Assembly (NCBI RefSeq): GCF_014651375.1
Contig: NZ_BMWT01000001.1
Coordinates: forward strand, 856,501 to 920,500
Reading direction: 5' to 3'
From: Tateyamaria omphalii
Lineage (GTDB): Bacteria > Pseudomonadota > Alphaproteobacteria > Rhodobacterales > Rhodobacteraceae
Length of the DNA stretch: 64,000 bases
A program made the translations under genes and the position numbers. How positions within the stretch are numbered: position 1 is the first letter of the stretch; the number at the start of each line of letters is the position of its first letter. Below the pieces are notes generated by a model, which saw nothing but the letters and a program-made list of their open reading frames with translations, had not been told where the DNA came from and did not search any database. Positions 52,527 to 61,923 of this stretch are shown here, piece by piece.

Positions 52527-53974
52527 TTTTTGCGGGCGTTGATCTGGGCACCTCTGGTATCAAGGTTGCCTTGGTCGATGAAGACGGAGCATGCCTCGCC
52601 TCTGCATCGCAAAGGTCGCCCGTAGATATTCCGCAGCAAGGCTGGAGCCAACAAGACCCAGAGCAATGGTGGCGGCTGACCGCTGTGTGTTTTGATGCCT
52701 TGGCAAGTGAGCACGCTCATCTTATGGCGCGCCTGAAGGGCGTCTCATTTTCCGGCCATATGTTGGGTCAGGTTCTACTCGACAGAGATAATCACCCAAC
52801 AACCCCTTGTATTCTATGGAATGATCAGCGGTCGATCATTGAATGTACCGAGTTGCTGGAACGTGTTCCGGATATCGGCTGGCGCACCAATGGACAACCT
52901 GATCCCGGCCTTACTGCGCCGAAACTGCTGTGGTTGGCAAAAAACATTCCTGAAGCGTTGGACCGTGCGGATATTCTGATGCTGCCCAAGGATTTTGTGC
53001 GGCTTCACATGACGGGTGAGCGCGCAACGGAACTCAGCGACGCTTCTGGCACGATGCTTCTGGATTGCAAAACCGGCACTTGGGACGATGAGTTATTGGC
53101 GGCAGCCGGATGGGACCGTGGACGCTTGCCAAAACTTCTCGTGTCTTGCGATCCCGCTGGGCAATTGCGGGCCGACCTGTGCCGTCGTTGGGGGACCCCG
53201 GACACCGTTCTTGTCGCGGCGGGCAGTGGTGACAACTATGCCGGCGCTCTTGGAGTGGGAGCAGCACTGCCTGGGCGCGCTGCGCTCAGCGTTGGAACCT
53301 CCGGTGTGTTGAGTGCAGTAGACGATCAGTTTCATCCGGCACCGGACAAGGCGATTTTGACCACACCGCATGCTGCGCCAAACACATTCCTTTCCATGGG
53401 GGTCGTCATGTCGGCCACTCAGTCCTTGGATTGGTTGGCGCAACTGACTTCGACAGGTCCGGCTGATCTTGCCAGTCTAGCAGAAACCGCGGCTGCAAAA
53501 GGTGTTGCGGACTTGCCGATCAGCCGTCCGTCCATCACCGGAATCCGAACGCCTGACAATCGTCCAGATGCAACTGCAATCATATTGGGAATGACAGCCG
53601 GACACAGTAAGGCTGAAATCGCCTATGCCGTGATGGAAGGCGTCGCAATGCAAATTTGTGCGGCCTACCAAGCGCAAAGGTCATCCAGCGTTCCAATCGA
53701 CGACATTCAGGCCATTGGTGGTGGCACGCGGTCTGCGTTTTGGATTGAATTGATGGCAACGCTCCTTAGCACAGAAATCACACTACCGGCCCATGGTGAC
53801 ATTTCGGCCTGTCTTGGTGCAGCAAGGATGGCGATGGCTGCCGTCATGCCGTCCAACACTGAGGAAATCCTCAGTCGACAACCCAAGAGCAAAGCGATGG
53901 TCGCGCCGAATCCAGACCTTCACCAACTGTTATCCGAGCGCTACGCACGCCACCGCTCCCTGAGTTTTTGCTAG
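52523..53974 (+). CDS. FGGY-family carbohydrate kinase (xylulokinase-like)
   Basis: A 483-residue ASKHA-fold kinase. The N-terminus IFAGVDLGTSGIKVALVDEDG follows a TTG start overlapping the SorC stop. It has FSGHMLGQVLLD, LWNDQRS, a catalytic Asp region LSDASGTMLLD and the FGGY signature IQAIGGGTRSAFWIELMATLL. It phosphorylates a ketose or polyol with ATP. The exact substrate is not assignable by eye. Confidence 0.85.
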   Translation: MIFAGVDLGTSGIKVALVDEDGACLASASQRSPVDIPQQGWSQQDPEQWWRLTAVCFDALASEHAHLMARLKGVSFSGHMLGQVLLDRDNHPTTPCILWNDQRSIIECTELLERVPDIGWRTNGQPDPGLTAPKLLWLAKNIPEALDRADILMLPKDFVRLHMTGERATELSDASGTMLLDCKTGTWDDELLAAAGWDRGRLPKLLVSCDPAGQLRADLCRRWGTPDTVLVAAGSGDNYAGALGVGAALPGRAALSVGTSGVLSAVDDQFHPAPDKAILTTPHAAPNTFLSMGVVMSATQSLDWLAQLTSTGPADLASLAETAAAKGVADLPISRPSITGIRTPDNRPDATAIILGMTAGHSKAEIAYAVMEGVAMQICAAYQAQRSSSVPIDDIQAIGGGTRSAFWIELMATLLSTEITLPAHGDISACLGAARMAMAAVMPSNTEEILSRQPKSKAMVAPNPDLHQLLSERYARHRSLSFC

Positions 53975-54106
53975 TTGTCCTTTTGGTCTTGACCATGGCG
54001 GTGACACTTACACGCAGCTTGATTGCATGACGCGGCTCACTACGTTTGACATTTGACTGCCCACCGGTGGCACGGCGCGTTTGAGTTCAGTGTTGCGCGC
54101 ATCACT

Positions 54107-55069
54107 TCACATGCATGGAGTGAGAACGACCACCGAAAACCTCGCGTCAGCATCCGTATAGCGAATCGCAACGTCCCATCCGGTGCTTTGTGCCAACTCC
54201 CTCACGCTTTCGGGCGTGTATTTTCGGGCCGCACTGATATGAATCGCTTCCTCCGCCTGAAATGCGATTGTGTGCCCGGCGAGCCTGATATGTTGATCGT
54301 GGGCCGAGACAAGATGCATGTCGATCCGCGCCAGTTCCGAATCCCAGCTGGCTTGGTACCTGAACGCTTCGGTATCGAAATTGGCCCCTGCTTCACGGTT
54401 CAATCGAACGAGGATGTTTTTGATGAACTTTGCCGTTACCCCTTGGGCATCATCATACGCGGCCACAAGCTCTTTCGTGTCCTTTACCATGTCCATCCCG
54501 ACGATGAATGCGGTGATGCCGTCCCAGGCGCGAACCCCGGCCAGCAGGGCCTTTGCGCGCTCTGGTGTAAGGTTGCCAATCGTCGAACCAGGGAAGAAGC
54601 CGACTTTCGGAATCTGTGCCAGTGGGTCGGGCATCGTGACTGGAGCGGAGAAATCAGCAACGAGCGGCGCAATCTTCAAAGCCGGGTATCGGTTTTGAAG
54701 ATCATCTGCCGTCTGCATCAGGAAATCACGTGAAATATCAATCGGCACGTAGGTGCCAAAGTGAGACCCGACATCCAGCAAGGTGCGGGTCTTGATCGAT
54801 GCGCCAGACCCCAGTTCGACGAGGGCACCGTCGTGCGGGACCAGACCAGACAGTGCAGCAGCATGGTTGCGTAGAATGCCTGCCTCAGTTCTTGTGGGGT
54901 AGTATTCGGGAAGATTTGTGATTTGTTCGAACAAGGCACTGCCATGATGGTCGTACAGCCATTTGGGGCTGAGCGACTTTTGCGGTGCCGTGAGACCAGT
55001 GAGTGCATCCGCGATCAAAGCGTCGAATTCTTTCTGATCGACCTCAGAAATTCCCAGCGTGCCATCCAT
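54107..55069 (-). CDS. egtD: L-histidine N(alpha)-methyltransferase
   Basis: A 320-residue SAM-dependent enzyme that trimethylates histidine to hercynine, the first step of ergothioneine synthesis. EgtD features include SPKWLYDHHGSALFEQITNLPEYYPTRTE and LVELGSGASIKTRTLL. FFPGSTIGNLTPERA and AYDDAQGVTAKFIKNILVRLNRE also fit. Its start overlaps the egtB stop (TAATG), so the pair is co-translated. Confidence 0.93.
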   Translation of the reverse strand: MDGTLGISEVDQKEFDALIADALTGLTAPQKSLSPKWLYDHHGSALFEQITNLPEYYPTRTEAGILRNHAAALSGLVPHDGALVELGSGASIKTRTLLDVGSHFGTYVPIDISRDFLMQTADDLQNRYPALKIAPLVADFSAPVTMPDPLAQIPKVGFFPGSTIGNLTPERAKALLAGVRAWDGITAFIVGMDMVKDTKELVAAYDDAQGVTAKFIKNILVRLNREAGANFDTEAFRYQASWDSELARIDMHLVSAHDQHIRLAGHTIAFQAEEAIHISAARKYTPESVRELAQSTGWDVAIRYTDADARFSVVVLTPCM

Positions 55070-56331
55070 TACGATACATCCCGTGCGAGGCGCAGGCCCA
55101 ACATTTGCCAGCGTTGGTGCGGATAAAAGAAAGTGCGGTAGGTCGGCCGCATTTGCTCGCGTGGGGTTGCGCAGGATCCGCCGCGCAGCACACGCTGGTT
55201 CACCATGAACTTACCGTTGTATTCGCCAAGTGCGCCCTCGGGCGGCCGAAAGCGCGGATAGGGGCTGAAGTCTGAGGCCGTCCATTCCCAAACATCACCC
55301 CAGATGCCGGATCCGGGCAGGGGGCGCAGCGCGCCCGTCGCACCTGCGTCACCCATGAGGTTGCCTTGGATGGGTGTGTCGCGAAACGCGATCTCGTGCT
55401 CGGCCTCGGTTGGCAGACGCCCGCCAGCCCATCGCGCAAAAGCGTCAGCCTCGTAACAACTGACATGCACAACCGGGGCATCAAGAGCGACCGGTTGGGG
55501 CCCGCGCAGTGTGAATGTCCACCATTCATCGTCTTGCTGCCACCAGTACAGTGGATGCGACCACTGTTCTTTCTGTGCGACCGCGTGCCCCTCCATCAAC
55601 CAATGGCGGGTGTCATCGTACCCACCATCTTCCATGAACGCGATCCAATCGCGATTGGTGACGGGCCGGTCGGCGATATCAAACGAGGCAACAAAGGTTT
55701 TGTGGCGGGGGCCTTCGCAATCATATGCGAAACCGGGCCCTTCATGCCCGATTTCAACAAGACCACCATCGTGGCGAGTGTACGTAAGCGGTACTTCTGA
55801 TGTGACAGGAAGTGGTTCCGGGTCCTTGTAGACTGGCAGTAGCGGGTTGAAACTGAGCCCGTGCAGCAGATCCGTCACCAGAAGTTCTTGGTGTTGCATT
55901 TCGTGATGGCAGCCCAGTTCAACCAAGGCGGCAATATCATCAGTGTCATCACGTGAGGCGGTCAGCAAATCGACAAGGCTGTTTTCGACATGCGACCGAT
56001 AGGACCGAACGTCATTGACTCCCGGACGGGAAACAAGGCCGCGCTTGTCGCGAGCATGCCGCGGCCCCGCCTGCGTGTAGTACGAGTTGAACAGAAAGGC
56101 GAAACGGTCGTCAGGTGATGTGTAGCCCGGCATTCTGGGTTTCAGGATGAACTCTTCGAAAAACCAGGTGGTGTGCGCCAAATGCCATTTCGCAGGTGAA
56201 GCGTCCTCCATGCTCTGCAACATCATATCTTCGGCTGTGAGCGGGGCCGCCAAAGCATCCGTGCGCGCCCGCGTGCGAGTGAACAGTTCAGTTACTCTGT
56301 TCGGCGCGATAGAAGAGTGAGTAAGCGTCAT
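55069..56331 (-). CDS. egtB: Ergothioneine biosynthesis sulfoxide synthase
   Basis: A 420-residue protein with an N-terminal DinB-like domain and a C-terminal FGE-sulfatase domain (FVASFDIADRPVTNRDWIAFMEDGGY, GRLPTEAEHEIAFRDT, RVLRGGSCATPREQMRP). Iron ligands are probably His50 (WHLAHTTWF) with His143 and His147 (HEMQHQE). It joins hercynine to a cysteine-type thiol using oxygen. The ATG at 56331 (MTLTHSS) is the family start. No egtC or egtE lies adjacent. Confidence 0.92.
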   Translation of the reverse strand: MTLTHSSIAPNRVTELFTRTRARTDALAAPLTAEDMMLQSMEDASPAKWHLAHTTWFFEEFILKPRMPGYTSPDDRFAFLFNSYYTQAGPRHARDKRGLVSRPGVNDVRSYRSHVENSLVDLLTASRDDTDDIAALVELGCHHEMQHQELLVTDLLHGLSFNPLLPVYKDPEPLPVTSEVPLTYTRHDGGLVEIGHEGPGFAYDCEGPRHKTFVASFDIADRPVTNRDWIAFMEDGGYDDTRHWLMEGHAVAQKEQWSHPLYWWQQDDEWWTFTLRGPQPVALDAPVVHVSCYEADAFARWAGGRLPTEAEHEIAFRDTPIQGNLMGDAGATGALRPLPGSGIWGDVWEWTASDFSPYPRFRPPEGALGEYNGKFMVNQRVLRGGSCATPREQMRPTYRTFFYPHQRWQMLGLRLARDVS

Positions 56332-56517
56332 GACAGTGATGTTCCTTGGATTGCGAATGATGCGTTCATCTGATCCGTTTGTCTGAGCCAATGTTGTCAG
56401 GAATTGACGGCAGAACCACAGGCTACACGCGAAAGTGTAGTGCGTTGATTTTCCAAGCGATGCAGCGAATAAGTCGGCATGGTGGATCGAATTCGATCCG
56501 TTGCGAGGAAGGCAGCA

Positions 56518-57387
56518 ATGAATTGGGATCATATGCGCATCTTGCTGGCACTGCATCGCGCGGGCAGCTTCCGTGGTGCGGCAAGTGCGTTGAAAGTAAA
56601 TCACGCCACCGTTGCACGAGCATTGGAAGGGGCCGAGCACAGCCTTGGGACCCGGTTGTTTGACAGATCCTCTCGTGGTTTGACATTGACCCAACCTGGC
56701 GAGCTACTGTTGCCGCACGCTCAGGAAATGGAGCAACGGATGCTGGAAGTTCAGCGACGTTTGACCGGTCTAGACAATATCCCCAGCGGGACATTGCGGG
56801 TCAGTTTGCCACCGTCCTTTGGCCATTCATTCTTTGTTTCGATACTTGTGGAGTTTACAGAACGATTTCCGGATATTCGCATTGATGCGGTTCCAACCAA
56901 CAAAATCTCGGACTTGTCGCGGCAAGAGGCTGACGTGTCGATAAGAGCGGCGAGACAGATAGATGATGATCTCGTGGGGCGAAGGTTGGTCGACTACGTG
57001 AACGCGGCGTTCGCTACGCCTGACTATATCAGGGACCATCCTGATCTAGCGGCCTCGCATGGCCAAGGCGCGCATTGGATTGGATGGGAGGCTGACGACA
57101 AGTGGATTGCTCAAACTCCGATGCCAATGGCTGCGCCGCGCCACAAACTTCCTGAAGTTTTTATGCAGACCGAGGCGGCGGCCGCGGGGCTTGGCATGGC
57201 CTGGGTGCCCGCCTTTCTTGGGGACATGCATTCTGGACTAGTGCGTGTTCCCGACGTGCCGGTTGGGCCAGGGCGCAGCATCTGGGTGTTGATGCACGGA
57301 GATCTGCGGCACAGTGCCCGTGTCCGCGCTTTTGTCGATTTCATTGCGGAATGGTTTGCGGTGCGCAGACCAATGTTTACAGAATAG
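56518..57387 (+). CDS. LysR-family transcriptional regulator (divergent from egtBD)
   Basis: A 289-residue LysR regulator with HTH MRILLALHRAGSFRGAASALKVNHATVARALEGAE. The effector domain contains SGTLRVSLPPSFGHSF and a C-terminal GLGMAWVPAFLGD. AGGAAGG lies 6 bp before the ATG at 56518. It is divergent from egtB (186 bp between starts), but control of ergothioneine synthesis is only inferred. Confidence 0.86.
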   Translation: MNWDHMRILLALHRAGSFRGAASALKVNHATVARALEGAEHSLGTRLFDRSSRGLTLTQPGELLLPHAQEMEQRMLEVQRRLTGLDNIPSGTLRVSLPPSFGHSFFVSILVEFTERFPDIRIDAVPTNKISDLSRQEADVSIRAARQIDDDLVGRRLVDYVNAAFATPDYIRDHPDLAASHGQGAHWIGWEADDKWIAQTPMPMAAPRHKLPEVFMQTEAAAAGLGMAWVPAFLGDMHSGLVRVPDVPVGPGRSIWVLMHGDLRHSARVRAFVDFIAEWFAVRRPMFTE

Positions 57388-57390
57388 CCG

Positions 57391-58359
57391 TCAGCGCGTG
57401 ATGATCGGTCGTGCGCGATCACCGGACAGGGATGCAGCACTGCTTTGGCCATCCGCGGGTCGCAAAAGTGACGCCCGTTGGCCTTGCGCCTCTGGCACAA
57501 GAACAGCACGACGCGCAACGAACCGGCCCGTGTAGGGACCGAAATAGACTGCCCGGCTGTTTGCGAAACTGGCCAGCTGAAGGCGGTTGTCAAAACTGTG
57601 GCCCAAACCCGCCAGACGGAAGCCCGGCGCTTGAACCACAGGTTCAAGGTACCCCTCCACCGACAACTGTCGCAATGTCTCTCCACCCTCGCGGAAACGC
57701 CCGAACCGCAGGGAATGCGCTTGCAATGTGCCATGGGTGAATTGCCCTTTGGCCACCACGAATTGCCCGCCGATCAAGCTTTGTCCGCTTGGGGGCGTGA
57801 TCGGGGTTTGACCTATTGTCCAGCCAGTGGATGCAGACCCCTCCAAAACACCTGAAACACTATCTTCAGAAGCCGATGCGCGTCGTATCAGGCTGGTGCG
57901 CACCGACCCGTCAGCTTGCCAAATCCCGCTCACAGACACCCGCTCGCCAACACGTCCGGAGGCATCATTGATGCCGCGCACCGGTGTGCTGTTGACCGAA
58001 TAACCGTTTGCCTGCCTCAACAATATGCCGGTCAAAGGATCATCAATGTCTATGCGCTTCGCTTCGAAGCGACCCAGCCTAGCCCGGGCCAGCATCGTAA
58101 GTGTTCGACCAGGCACAAGCAGGGTGTCGTTGGTTCGTTCATTGGCATGGAAAATGCGCGTCGCAGATGTAACTTCGACCCGAAGCCCGTTCACGAGCAC
58201 GCTGCCGGTACCCGTCATCAAGCCAACAATCCCGGTGCCGCCGATACCCCCCTCAAACGGGTCATCGCCCAGTTGGGACGTCGAGATGGCGGGGGAACAA
58301 GCAGTAAGTGCAGTGCCCCCCAAAAGCCCAAGCGCATTCCGTCTGGTCAAGCGTGTCAC
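57391..58359 (-). CDS. DUF5666 lipoprotein, probably Tat-exported
   Basis: A 322-residue protein. The N-terminus has twin Arg (TRLTRRNALGLLGG) and a lipobox LTAC with Cys21. The rest is repeated beta-rich DUF5666-type units (VGLMTGTGSVLVNGLRVEV; LTGILLRQANGYSVNSTPV; VSGVLEGSASTGWTIG). The family has no assigned activity. It overlaps the DUF6502 gene by 4 bp and is convergent with the LysR gene. Confidence 0.8.
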   Translation of the reverse strand: MTRLTRRNALGLLGGTALTACSPAISTSQLGDDPFEGGIGGTGIVGLMTGTGSVLVNGLRVEVTSATRIFHANERTNDTLLVPGRTLTMLARARLGRFEAKRIDIDDPLTGILLRQANGYSVNSTPVRGINDASGRVGERVSVSGIWQADGSVRTSLIRRASASEDSVSGVLEGSASTGWTIGQTPITPPSGQSLIGGQFVVAKGQFTHGTLQAHSLRFGRFREGGETLRQLSVEGYLEPVVQAPGFRLAGLGHSFDNRLQLASFANSRAVYFGPYTGRFVARRAVLVPEAQGQRASLLRPADGQSSAASLSGDRARPIITR

Positions 58360-59201
58360 GGATCGTGCGCCTTTTCTTCTGTTTCCGCGTCTTCCCGATA
58401 GAAGTAAATGCCCAGCCGGTAGCGTTGTCGAGGGCCATCATGCCTTTTGCTTGAATGGTGAAGTTCGCTCGACTGCCTGTTCAGGTCTTCAAGAAGACCC
58501 TGAGCTTGCATGCGCGCAGCAGCCTCAATCGTATCGACAGCCTCTGGAGGAAGCTGGTTGTAAAATACCGCGCGTTCAAAAAATGGCGGTGCTTCGGCCA
58601 GCAGGTTTTCTGTCGCTGCGGCCAGGTGGTCGCCGACATTCGCTGCAAAGAACGCCTCTTTGTCTGGCGCGCTGCGCGTTCCGACGACGGCTTCTGCTTC
58701 CAGCTGCAACAGCCCGTCGCTGGTTTCCGTCACCATGCCGGCATACTGCAATTCGTCCAGTACAGTGCGCGGCCGCACGTCTCGGCTGACGGATCGAACG
58801 AGCGTCTCAAAATTCACTGCATCGTCTGACTGCCGCGGCAACCGAATTGGAGAACCATTGCTGTCCGTGAAATCCGGTGCAGACATCCACTGCCCGATCA
58901 CCGTCGCGAGCAGCGCGCTGTTGCGGCGCGTCTGGCCCGTCGTGTCGGTGCCCTCGGCTTTAATGGTCCGAATATCCTTGCGGTGCACACCCGTCAAAAG
59001 GGCGATCCGACTGTCAGTCAAAGGTTTGTTATCAAGTCCAAAGGACTCTTCGGCGACTTCGACATAGACCCGCTTGAGCAGGTTGTAGATGGCTGGAGCG
59101 GTCAAACCACGCGCAATCATTGTACGCACTAGAGGCCGTAGTAACCCTCTGAGAACACGCAGAAATGCGTCGGATGCGTCGGTTTGCTCGCCTCTTGCCA
59201 T
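58356..59201 (-). CDS. DUF6502 family protein with a probable DNA-binding helix-turn-helix
   Basis: A 281-residue cytoplasmic protein. Residues about 15-85 are helical, with the HTH-like LTDSRIALLTGVHRKDIRTIKAE. The C-terminal half is helical (FFAANVGDHLAAATENLLAEAPPFFERAVFYNQL). No enzymatic motif is seen. It lies upstream of and overlaps the DUF5666 gene. Two palindromes sit in its divergent promoter with the fasciclin gene, which supports a regulator role. The function of the family is undescribed as far as I know. Confidence 0.72.
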   Translation of the reverse strand: MARGEQTDASDAFLRVLRGLLRPLVRTMIARGLTAPAIYNLLKRVYVEVAEESFGLDNKPLTDSRIALLTGVHRKDIRTIKAEGTDTTGQTRRNSALLATVIGQWMSAPDFTDSNGSPIRLPRQSDDAVNFETLVRSVSRDVRPRTVLDELQYAGMVTETSDGLLQLEAEAVVGTRSAPDKEAFFAANVGDHLAAATENLLAEAPPFFERAVFYNQLPPEAVDTIEAAARMQAQGLLEDLNRQSSELHHSSKRHDGPRQRYRLGIYFYREDAETEEKAHDP

Positions 59202-59216
59202 ACATCAACAATATCG

Positions 59217-59299
59217 TGCGTGGAAATTTTTTCCACGCAAAACCTTGAAATCTGATGGGTCTGCGTCATTTCGCCATGCGTGGGAAAAAATCCCACACA
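59217..59299. promoter_or_regulatory. Two matching palindromes between DUF6502 and fasciclin genes
   Basis: Site 1 has arms TGCGTGGAAA and TTTCCACGCA (59217-59226, 59230-59239). Site 2 has TGCGTGGGA and TCCCACACA (59277-59285, 59291-59299). Centres are 60 bp apart. Site 1 lies 15 bp before the DUF6502 ATG; site 2 ends 41 bp before the fasciclin ATG. Confidence 0.65.
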
Positions 59300-59339
59300 A
59301 ATCTTCGGCCCCGCGCCATACCTTTGAGGAGACACACCT

Positions 59340-59828
59340 ATGAAACGCCGTTCCTTTATGAAGATGACCGCCGTCGGCGCGGCCCTTGCCACTCTTGGCG
59401 CATGCGCCGACATGAATACACAGCCCGACATTGTTGATACTGCTGTCGCTGCCGGATCGTTTAACACGCTGGTTGCCGCTGTGCAGGCCGCTGATCTGGT
59501 CGATACGCTGAAAAGCCCTGGACCGTTCACTGTTTTCGCGCCAACGGATGAAGCCTTTGCTGCACTGCCTGCAGGCACAGTTGAAAACCTGCTGAAGCCT
59601 GAGAACAAAGACCAGCTGGTCAGCATTCTGACCTATCACGTTTTGCCGGGGCAAACCCTGTCGTCGGATTTGGCCGGTCAACGTCTGGGCGTTGCAACCG
59701 TCAATGGTGCCAACGTCCACATTGATGGTCGCAATGGCGTCAAAGTTGAGAAGTCGAACGTGATCCAAGCCGACATTCTTGCATCGAACGGCGTTATCCA
59801 CGTGATCGACCGCGTTCTCATTCCCTGA
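59340..59828 (+). CDS. Fasciclin (FAS1) domain lipoprotein
   Basis: A 162-residue protein. The N-terminus [16 protein letters not shown] has a twin-Arg motif and a lipobox LGAC (Cys22), so it is probably a Tat-exported lipoprotein. One FAS1 domain fills the rest ([59 protein letters not shown]). FAS1 domains mediate adhesion or protein contacts at the cell surface. It is divergent from DUF6502 and DUF5666, likely one functional unit. Confidence 0.9.
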   Translation: MKRRSFMKMTAVGAALATLGACADMNTQPDIVDTAVAAGSFNTLVAAVQAADLVDTLKSPGPFTVFAPTDEAFAALPAGTVENLLKPENKDQLVSILTYHVLPGQTLSSDLAGQRLGVATVNGANVHIDGRNGVKVEKSNVIQADILASNGVIHVIDRVLIP

Positions 59829-59885
59829 TTGCCCCCCAGGTTTCAGGGATGATGCTTGCTCGAAGCCGCAAACGGGTGGGCATCT

Positions 59886-59921
59886 AAGCGGCGGTTCTGC
59901 ACGAAGTGGGAGCCGCCGTTT
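59886..59921 (+). terminator. Terminator-like hairpin after the fasciclin gene
   Basis: A 12-bp stem with two wobbles: AAGCGGCGGTTC (59886-59897) and GAGCCGCCGTTT (59910-59921), 12-base loop, followed by GTCTT. It lies 57 bp after the stop. The rest of the gap to 60065 holds nothing identifiable. Confidence 0.6.
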
Positions 59922-60065
59922 GTCTTCCGAGATCATTTGCGCATAGCGCTATTGCCCGAGGCTATGCGACAGCTGCACGTCTGTCCGAAGATGCCAGTTC
60001 ACCTTGCGCAAAAACTGCCAGTGACCAAAACGTCCTGACTGCGCCCTTTGCTTGGGCGCGCATGT

Positions 60066-61208
60066 TCAAGCCACTTGGCGTCCTTGGCTGAACACTTCGC
60101 GCGCGACTGCACTTCCGTCCAATTGGGCAAAGCGGACCAAATCGGCCCGCTTGCCAATGGCGATCTCACCGCGATCATCAAGTCCGACCGATGTGGCAGG
60201 CGTGCGGGTGACTGTCGCGATGCCGCGGGCCATATCGCCCCACATGTTGCCCAATTGTACGGCAGACATAAGCAGTGCTGCCGGTACGTAGTCAGAGGAC
60301 AGGATGTCGAGAAGGTCACGCTCGGCCAGATCCTTGGCCGCGACATTGCCTGAGTGGGACCTACCTCGCACCAGGTTGGGTGCGCCCATAATGATTGCAA
60401 TGTCTTTGGATCGACACATCTCTGCCGCTTCAATGGTAGTTGGAAACTCGGCGACTGCGACGCCGTGTTGCGCAGACGTCACGACCTGATCAGACGTGGT
60501 GTCGTCATGGCTGGCCAGAACTGCACCCAGCCGAGCTGCTTCTGCAACCGCTGCTTCTTCGTGCTTCTTGCCAAGTCTGTCCTGCAAGCCTTTCAGTTTT
60601 TCGACATGTGCCGCGAACTCCTCCTCGCTGAGGCTGTTCTTGCCCATCACGTAGGCTTTCATCTTGTCGAGGTCACGGAACTGTCGTTGGCCGGGAGTAT
60701 GATCCATTAGGCTGACGATGCCCACGCGATCCTCGGGCGTGAATTCTGTGAGTTCGTCCACAAGCGTTTCGGAACAGATCTCGGCACGCAAATGCAGAAA
60801 ATGGCTGATCTTGAGGACACCCTGGGCTCGCATGGCTAGCATTTCCGAAGACAACTCGCGCGCATACTTCAAGTACCGCCCCTTGCCCGATGGAATTGAG
60901 CCGACGCGCATGGCGTCAAAGACCGTGGTGATGCCGGTGCCGGCAAGTTCCCGGTCATGTGCCAGGATCGCCGGACCGTGCGGCCACGGCACTTTGGGTC
61001 GGGGGGAAATATGTCGTTCGAGATTGTCGGTGTGCAGTTCGATCAGACCGGGGGCAAGGAAATCCCCACCGCAATCGAGTGCGCCGGTGGGCACGGATGC
61101 GCCGGCTCCAATGTCAATGATCAAGCCGTCGCGGACGACGACATGCCCAATGACCACTTCGTTTCGCAGTACGAGCTTGGCGTTGGCGAGGATCGTATCT
61201 TGTGTCAT
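60066..61208 (-). CDS. phnM: Alpha-D-ribose 1-methylphosphonate 5-triphosphate diphosphatase PhnM
   Basis: A 380-residue amidohydrolase-fold enzyme that removes pyrophosphate in the C-P lyase pathway. PhnM features include LAPGLIELHTDNLERHISPRP, VFDAMRVGS, SLMDHTPGQRQFRD, LASHDDTT and IIMGAPNLVRG. It is separated from phnN by the opposite-strand DUF1045 gene and is 34 bp from that gene's start. Confidence 0.92.
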   Translation of the reverse strand: MTQDTILANAKLVLRNEVVIGHVVVRDGLIIDIGAGASVPTGALDCGGDFLAPGLIELHTDNLERHISPRPKVPWPHGPAILAHDRELAGTGITTVFDAMRVGSIPSGKGRYLKYARELSSEMLAMRAQGVLKISHFLHLRAEICSETLVDELTEFTPEDRVGIVSLMDHTPGQRQFRDLDKMKAYVMGKNSLSEEEFAAHVEKLKGLQDRLGKKHEEAAVAEAARLGAVLASHDDTTSDQVVTSAQHGVAVAEFPTTIEAAEMCRSKDIAIIMGAPNLVRGRSHSGNVAAKDLAERDLLDILSSDYVPAALLMSAVQLGNMWGDMARGIATVTRTPATSVGLDDRGEIAIGKRADLVRFAQLDGSAVAREVFSQGRQVA

Positions 61209-61242
61209 GTGCCTGTCACCTCGAACTGGAATGTGATGGAAT

Positions 61243-61923
61243 ATGTTTAAGCGCTACGCCGTCTACTACACGCCCGAAGAGGGCACGCCCCTGGCCGAAT
61301 TCGGGGCGGCTTGGCTCGGGTGGAACAGCGCCAAGGGTACGACAGCTCAGCATCCCGAAGCGGGAGGTCTGGATGTTGCCGCGATCACGGAAACACCGCG
61401 TAAATACGGGTTTCACGGAACAATCAAGCCGCCGTTCCGGCTGGCCGAAGGTGCCTCGGTGGATGATCTGCAAACAGCCCTTGCTTCGCTTTGCACCTCG
61501 GAACCGGTTGTAACCCTGACCAGTCTGCGGCTGGCCCGATTGGGGCGTTTTCTGGCTCTCGTGCCATCTGATGATGCCAAGGCGTTGGGAAGCCTGGCCG
61601 CTCGCGCCGTCCGCGATCTTGATCCGTTTCGTGCGCCACAGACGCATGCGGAACTGGCCAAACGGCGGATCGCTCGGCTGACGCCGGCTCAGGACGCACA
61701 TCTGGTCAAATGGGGATATCCCTATGTGCTTGACCAGTTCCGGTTTCATTTGACGCTCAGTGGAAAGCTGGACAGGTCCACGGCCGACCGGGCCGAAGCG
61801 GCGCTTGTACGGCATCTGGATGGTCTCACGCTTGAGCCGTACCAAATCACAGGACTGACTCTTTTGGGTGAGGACGCGAAGGGTATGTTTCATCAAATCC
61901 ACCGCTATGCCTTGACCGGATAA
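61243..61923 (+). CDS. DUF1045 phosphonate-locus protein (2H phosphoesterase fold)
   Basis: A 226-residue protein of the TIGR03223 family found in phn operons. The two HxT motifs of 2H phosphoesterases are present (YGFHGTIKPPF and FRFHLTLSG). It may process a cyclic phosphate intermediate, as PhnP does, but this is inferred. It is encoded opposite to the phn genes and its 3' end overlaps phnN by 19 bp. Confidence 0.85.
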   Translation: MFKRYAVYYTPEEGTPLAEFGAAWLGWNSAKGTTAQHPEAGGLDVAAITETPRKYGFHGTIKPPFRLAEGASVDDLQTALASLCTSEPVVTLTSLRLARLGRFLALVPSDDAKALGSLAARAVRDLDPFRAPQTHAELAKRRIARLTPAQDAHLVKWGYPYVLDQFRFHLTLSGKLDRSTADRAEAALVRHLDGLTLEPYQITGLTLLGEDAKGMFHQIHRYALTG

